Source of the DNA: Cyanosarcina radialis HA8281-LM2
GTDB lineage: Bacteria; Cyanobacteriota; Cyanobacteriia; Cyanobacteriales; CCAP-1448
NCBI GenBank assembly: GCA_019359615.1
Contig: JAHHHA010000025.1
Coordinates: 26,984 to 90,983 of the forward strand
Length of the DNA: 64,000 nt
Direction of reading: 5' to 3'
Shown: in pieces, positions 61,460 through 64,000 of the stretch
Layout of the letters: each line of letters starts with the position of its first letter
Numbering within the stretch: position 1 is the first letter of the stretch
The notes under the pieces: model-generated
Databases searched by the model: none
Seen by the model: only the letters and a program-made list of their open reading frames with translations
What the model was told of the DNA's origin: nothing
Translations under genes and position numbers: made by a program

Positions 61460-61969
61460 ATGATTCACCACATTTCATTTGCCGCTAACGATCCGCTCCG
61501 TGCGGCTGAGGTCGTTGCCGAATTATGGCAGGGACGATCGATGCCGTTTCCTCATCATCCAGGTAGCTACATGGCATTTAGCCTCGATCTCTATGGCACC
61601 GCGATTGAGTTTTGGCCTAAAGGTACGGTACTCAAACCAGGTTCGTCGTCTGAAGGCGTTCGATTCTCTAACTCCCAGACCGCTAGCTACACAGCTACTC
61701 ACGCCCATATGGCGGTGTCGATCGACGAAGCCCAAATTTACCAGATTGCCGAACGCGAAGGGTGGCGTGCGGTTCGCTGCCGACGGGCAGACTTTTTTGA
61801 ACTGATTGAATTCTGGGTGGAAAACGAAATTCTGCTGGAACTAGTGCCACCAAATCTCATGGAGCAATATCTGTTGGCAGTGCAGCCAGAAACCCTGGAG
61901 GCAATGCTCGATGCTGCTACATCCTCAGATCGAATCCGCTTAGCAAAGGTGGGTTTGCCCTCAAAGTAG
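61460..61969 (+). CDS. VOC/glyoxalase-like protein, copy 2
   Basis: ATG 61460 has GGAG upstream and gives the same MIHHIS start as copy 1 at 59418; a longer frame upstream is not conserved. The 170-residue product shares LRAAEVVAELWQG, PGSYMAFSLDLYGT, HAHMAVSI and FFELIEFWVENEILLEL with copy 1. It has a C-terminal extension of about 35 residues. Metal ligands of the VOC fold (His, Glu) look conserved. The substrate is unknown. Confidence 0.72.
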   Translation: MIHHISFAANDPLRAAEVVAELWQGRSMPFPHHPGSYMAFSLDLYGTAIEFWPKGTVLKPGSSSEGVRFSNSQTASYTATHAHMAVSIDEAQIYQIAEREGWRAVRCRRADFFELIEFWVENEILLELVPPNLMEQYLLAVQPETLEAMLDAATSSDRIRLAKVGLPSK

Positions 61970-62078
61970 CCTGCGGCAACCCTCTCCCAAGCTTGCAATC
62001 CATTACCCAGAAGCTCTCTTAACATTTGCGATCGCATTCGCTCTCGTCTCTTACCACCCTAATTCAGAGGACAAATTC

Positions 62079-62708
62079 ATGCTGGCAACAGAAATCGAAA
62101 ATTTAACTATAGAGCCACGTTTGACAGGAACTTCCATGCCCGATCGCGACTGGTGGGAAACCTTGTGGTCGCAACCTAAAACCACGCTGCAAGCGTTGGG
62201 ATTAAAAAAACGGATGTCGGTGCTGGATTTAGGATGCGGTTACGGTCATTTCACCATTCCAGCGGCGCAGATCGCCAAGTCGTCGCCCGTCATCGGAATT
62301 GACGTTGACGTTCCCATCTTGGCAGAAGCCAAGAAAGCTGGGGCCAGATTCGCCAATTGTCTGTGGATGAATCAAGATTTGCTCGCGCTTCCCGATGTCA
62401 TGGTCAGCAAGTTTGACTACGTGATGATGCACAGCACGTTTCACGGTTTGACCGACCAGATCGAGTTTGTCCGGGGTGTAGTGAAATTGCTCGATCCAGG
62501 AGGCTACTTCTCGGCAATTAATTGGCTGCCTCTCCCTCGCGAGAACACTATCTGGATGGGCAAGCCGCGCGGACCGAAGACGGAGATGCGCCTGTCGATC
62601 GAGCGGTTTTTGCAGATCGTTTGGCTGGCAACGCCGCAATTGGTGCCCGTGCAGCAAGTTATCCTTCCTCCCTATCACTATGGTGTCACCTTTCAGCTTC
62701 GCCCTTAG
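62079..62708 (+). CDS. Class I SAM-dependent methyltransferase
   Basis: The 209-residue protein has motif I VLDLGCGYGHF (48-58), the acidic IGIDVD that binds the SAM ribose, and a motif IV-like FDYVMMHSTFHGL. WWETLWSQPKTTLQALGL before motif I is typical of small-molecule methyltransferases of the UbiE-like type. The substrate cannot be inferred. The gene is between VOC copy 2 (109 bp upstream) and the MITE region. Confidence 0.85.
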   Translation: MLATEIENLTIEPRLTGTSMPDRDWWETLWSQPKTTLQALGLKKRMSVLDLGCGYGHFTIPAAQIAKSSPVIGIDVDVPILAEAKKAGARFANCLWMNQDLLALPDVMVSKFDYVMMHSTFHGLTDQIEFVRGVVKLLDPGGYFSAINWLPLPRENTIWMGKPRGPKTEMRLSIERFLQIVWLATPQLVPVQQVILPPYHYGVTFQLRP

Positions 62709-62800
62709 TCTGGTGGTTGTAGACGCGCAGCGGCTGCTCGCAGAGTAACCGCGACTATACAAGCTTTCGTCCGCCAGCGCGGACTGAAGAATAAATTTAA

Positions 62801-62906
62801 ATATAGCAATCCTCAATGAGTTGTCATCTTTCCGGCTCCCCTCTCCCAAGCCTGGGAGAGGGGTTGGGGGTGAGGGCTGTTTACGAATCAAATAGGATTG
62901 CTATAT
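62801..62906. mobile_element. MITE-like element, TIR ATATAGCAATCCT
   Basis: ATATAGCAATCCT at 62801-62813 and AGGATTGCTATAT at 62894-62906 are perfect 13-bp inverted repeats. An internal hairpin CCCCTCTCCCA / TGGGAGAGGGG (62838-62863) with a G-rich tail is the common cyanobacterial GGGAGAGGGG repeat. The 106-bp element has no coding sequence. Confidence 0.75.
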
Positions 62907-62986
62907 ATCCCATAGAATCTCTAGAAGACTTAGAAAATTACCCCGAATTCCTAGAACGTATTCGTAACGTTTCAGAGCCACGAGAT

Positions 62987-63091
62987 AATACCAATTCTCA
63001 TTAATCGCTGGAGACATGGCTGGGCTGGGAGACTTAGCACTGCTACGTCTCTACATGAGGATCTCTCTAGCTACTTTTGAAAATTGGTATA
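62987..63091. mobile_element. MITE-like element, TIR TACCAATTCTCA
   Basis: TACCAATTCTCA at 62989-63000 faces TGAAAATTGGTA at 63078-63089; one of twelve positions differs. The size (about 105 bp) is nearly the same as the neighbouring element at 62801, but the ends differ. The 80 bp between the two encode a short frame ending in SLEDLENYPEFLERIRNV that might be a gene remnant. Confidence 0.6.
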
Positions 63092-63241
63092 ACACTTAAC
63101 TCGGCTGAATAACCGTTTAAACTTTGGAGATCGCCTTCTTTTTTTATTAGATAAGAGGAACGATCGCCTTTTTTATGTCGATCTGGAAAAAAGGAAATCG
63201 ATCGGCGATACATTGCCGAAGCAACACGCTACGCGAACGAC

Positions 63242-63365
63242 AAAAACTACCCTTTTGTGTAGGACACCCTTTCTCGCTCGTCGCTTATAACAGAATTATG
63301 AAATGAAATTGCTTTTTTTATAAGCTAAATTCTAGAACAATATCTAACAATAAAAGGACAAAAAA
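63242..63365 (+). promoter_or_regulatory. Promoter-leader module copy 4
   Basis: CTACCC..GTGTAG at 63247-63262, GGACAC, TATAAC at 63286-63291, the GCTT...AAGC hairpin at 63311-63325, AATATCTAACAA and AAAAGGAC follow in the same order as in copy 2. The gene at 63366 starts directly after. A related stretch, TGTCGATCTGGAAAA, lies 60-70 bp upstream of the inverted repeat in copies 2 and 4. Confidence 0.65.
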
Positions 63366-63845
63366 ATGAACAGAACTAAAGCGATCTTTGCTATAGCTGT
63401 AACGTTGATGTCTACTGCTGGAATTTCTGCACCAGCATTTGCAGGAGATAACAAAGTATATGCAGGTGGTGCCTGTATGTCACAGAGGCATCCCGTACCC
63501 ACAGGAGTTATTCAAGGGAGTAGTTTCACCAATTTCAGCAGTCAAACTGTTCGTGTGCACTGTCCTGTTGTCCGCGATCAAACCGGAAGTGCAGAAGGTG
63601 GTGGACCTGATGCTTTCATCGACGTATCCTCACCAACCGTCAAGTGTTCGCTTGTGACTACAAGATTGGTAGGGGGTCCTTATGGGAGTAAAACTGCAAC
63701 TCCATTTCTATTTTTCCATGATAATGCCTTCGATGTCTTCAGATACGATATCCGAGATGTTCCACAGATCGATCGAGGAGCCTACTACATTGACTGTACA
63801 TTGCCTAGCGGGACATCAATCTTTCGATACTCTGTGGCTGAGTGA
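63366..63845 (+). CDS. Small secreted four-cysteine protein, copy 2
   Basis: The 159-residue protein starts with the same signal peptide as copy 1 at 58868 (MNRTKAIFAIAVTLMSTAGI, cleavage after AFA at about 26). Cysteines at 37, 66, 94 and 144 match the four of copy 1 in spacing. VRVHCPVV and YYIDCTLPSGTSIFRYSV correspond to IICPIPGN and YTLTCVLTPGSQMFNYRF. Outside these blocks the two proteins are strongly diverged. No family is recognised. Confidence 0.85.
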   Translation: MNRTKAIFAIAVTLMSTAGISAPAFAGDNKVYAGGACMSQRHPVPTGVIQGSSFTNFSSQTVRVHCPVVRDQTGSAEGGGPDAFIDVSSPTVKCSLVTTRLVGGPYGSKTATPFLFFHDNAFDVFRYDIRDVPQIDRGAYYIDCTLPSGTSIFRYSVAE

Positions 63846-63909
63846 AGTGGGTTATTTGGTTAGTGCATTCTGACGCACTAGTGCAGCGTGGCGAAAATAA
63901 GTGACCAGC

Positions 63910-64000
63910 TTAAGCGGGTTCGGGAAACCCCTGAAATTTCCAGACAAAAGGTTTAGCCAAAGTGCGGTTGAAGTAGTCAATAAAATCAAGAATCTTCTGC
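63910..64000 (-). CDS. IS630-family transposase, C-terminal end (partial)
   Basis: From the right edge the minus-strand frame reads LDFIDYFNRTLAKPFVWKF then GFPEPA and stops at 63910-63912. The YFNRTLAKPFVW motif is the typical end of IS630-type transposases. The rest lies outside the window. The left terminal inverted repeat should lie between 63870 and 63900. Confidence 0.7.
   Translation of the reverse strand, partial: QKILDFIDYFNRTLAKPFVWKFQGFPEPA

Noticed and set aside
62816..63004. 62-codon ORF through the MITE at 62801
   Set aside because: The first half is repeat DNA; only the last 25-30 codons look coding, so at most it is a remnant.

Overview
The window is chromosomal DNA from a cyanobacterium, most like a filamentous Oscillatoriales-type genome. 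The evidence is frequent GCGATCGC (HIP1) sites throughout, a magnesium chelatase H subunit (chlH), sulfolipid synthase (sqdX), a plastid/cyanobacterial-type chorismate lyase, a cyanoexosortase pair, two DUF3370 proteins, a Mo-nitrogenase C-terminal domain protein and a LabA-like NYN protein. Housekeeping genes (obgE, dxs, cobO, chlH, leuS, hisH, cysA, lptC, metG, dacB-like) lie between accessory islands. There is no rRNA and no CRISPR array. Two tRNA genes are present, Leu(GAG) and Lys(CTT).

Region by region. 1-3.6 kb: end of a dienelactone hydrolase, a 45-codon membrane ORF whose stop lies inside an integron attC-like site, a membrane-anchored protein, and two overlapping paralogous AlkB-like 2-oxoglutarate oxygenases of unknown role. 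3.6-9.4 kb: alarmone-hydrolase-like HD protein, pectate-lyase-fold exoprotein, small hypotheticals, obgE, TerB/Mo-nitro_C protein. 9.4-12.6 kb: divergent tyrosine recombinase and Xre/double-zinc-ribbon regulator, an IS982 remnant, a CysQ-like phosphatase, a MITE-like element. 12.6-18.3 kb: dxs, cobO, then a toxin-antitoxin island (hicB with broken hicA, vapBC, two further hicAB pairs). 18.3-24.5 kb: a HindVP-like restriction enzyme with its C5 methyltransferase, then chlH. 24.5-27.3 kb: DUF6745 protein and a graveyard of DUF3368 PIN toxins. 27.3-36.7 kb: tRNA-Leu, chorismate lyase, class D beta-lactamase, sqdX, DUF4291, PIN modules, leuS, a glycosyltransferase. 36.8-46 kb: hisH, C15 peptidase, tandem DUF3370, vapBC, M16 peptidase, cyanoexosortase A and partner, cysA. 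46-58.4 kb: Mn catalase, polyphosphate:AMP phosphotransferase, PKHD oxygenase, lipoprotein, lptC, NYN protein, metG, tRNA-Lys, phosphatase, TMEM175-like channel, Uma2, DUF6882, D-Ala-D-Ala carboxypeptidase.

58.4-63.9 kb is the most novel part. Two paralogous small secreted four-cysteine proteins, two paralogous VOC-like proteins, a secreted SMP-30-like beta-propeller with a GC-rich body and a methyltransferase are interleaved. The two four-cysteine genes and the propeller each carry the same promoter-leader module: an inverted repeat CTACCC-N4-GKGTAG, a TATAAC -10 box and a conserved leader hairpin. A fourth partial copy lies upstream. This looks like a small co-regulated secreted-protein regulon of undescribed function. 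The window ends in the 3' part of an IS630-type transposase.

All calls are from reading sequence and translated motifs; no database search was run, and family names rest on recognised motifs.
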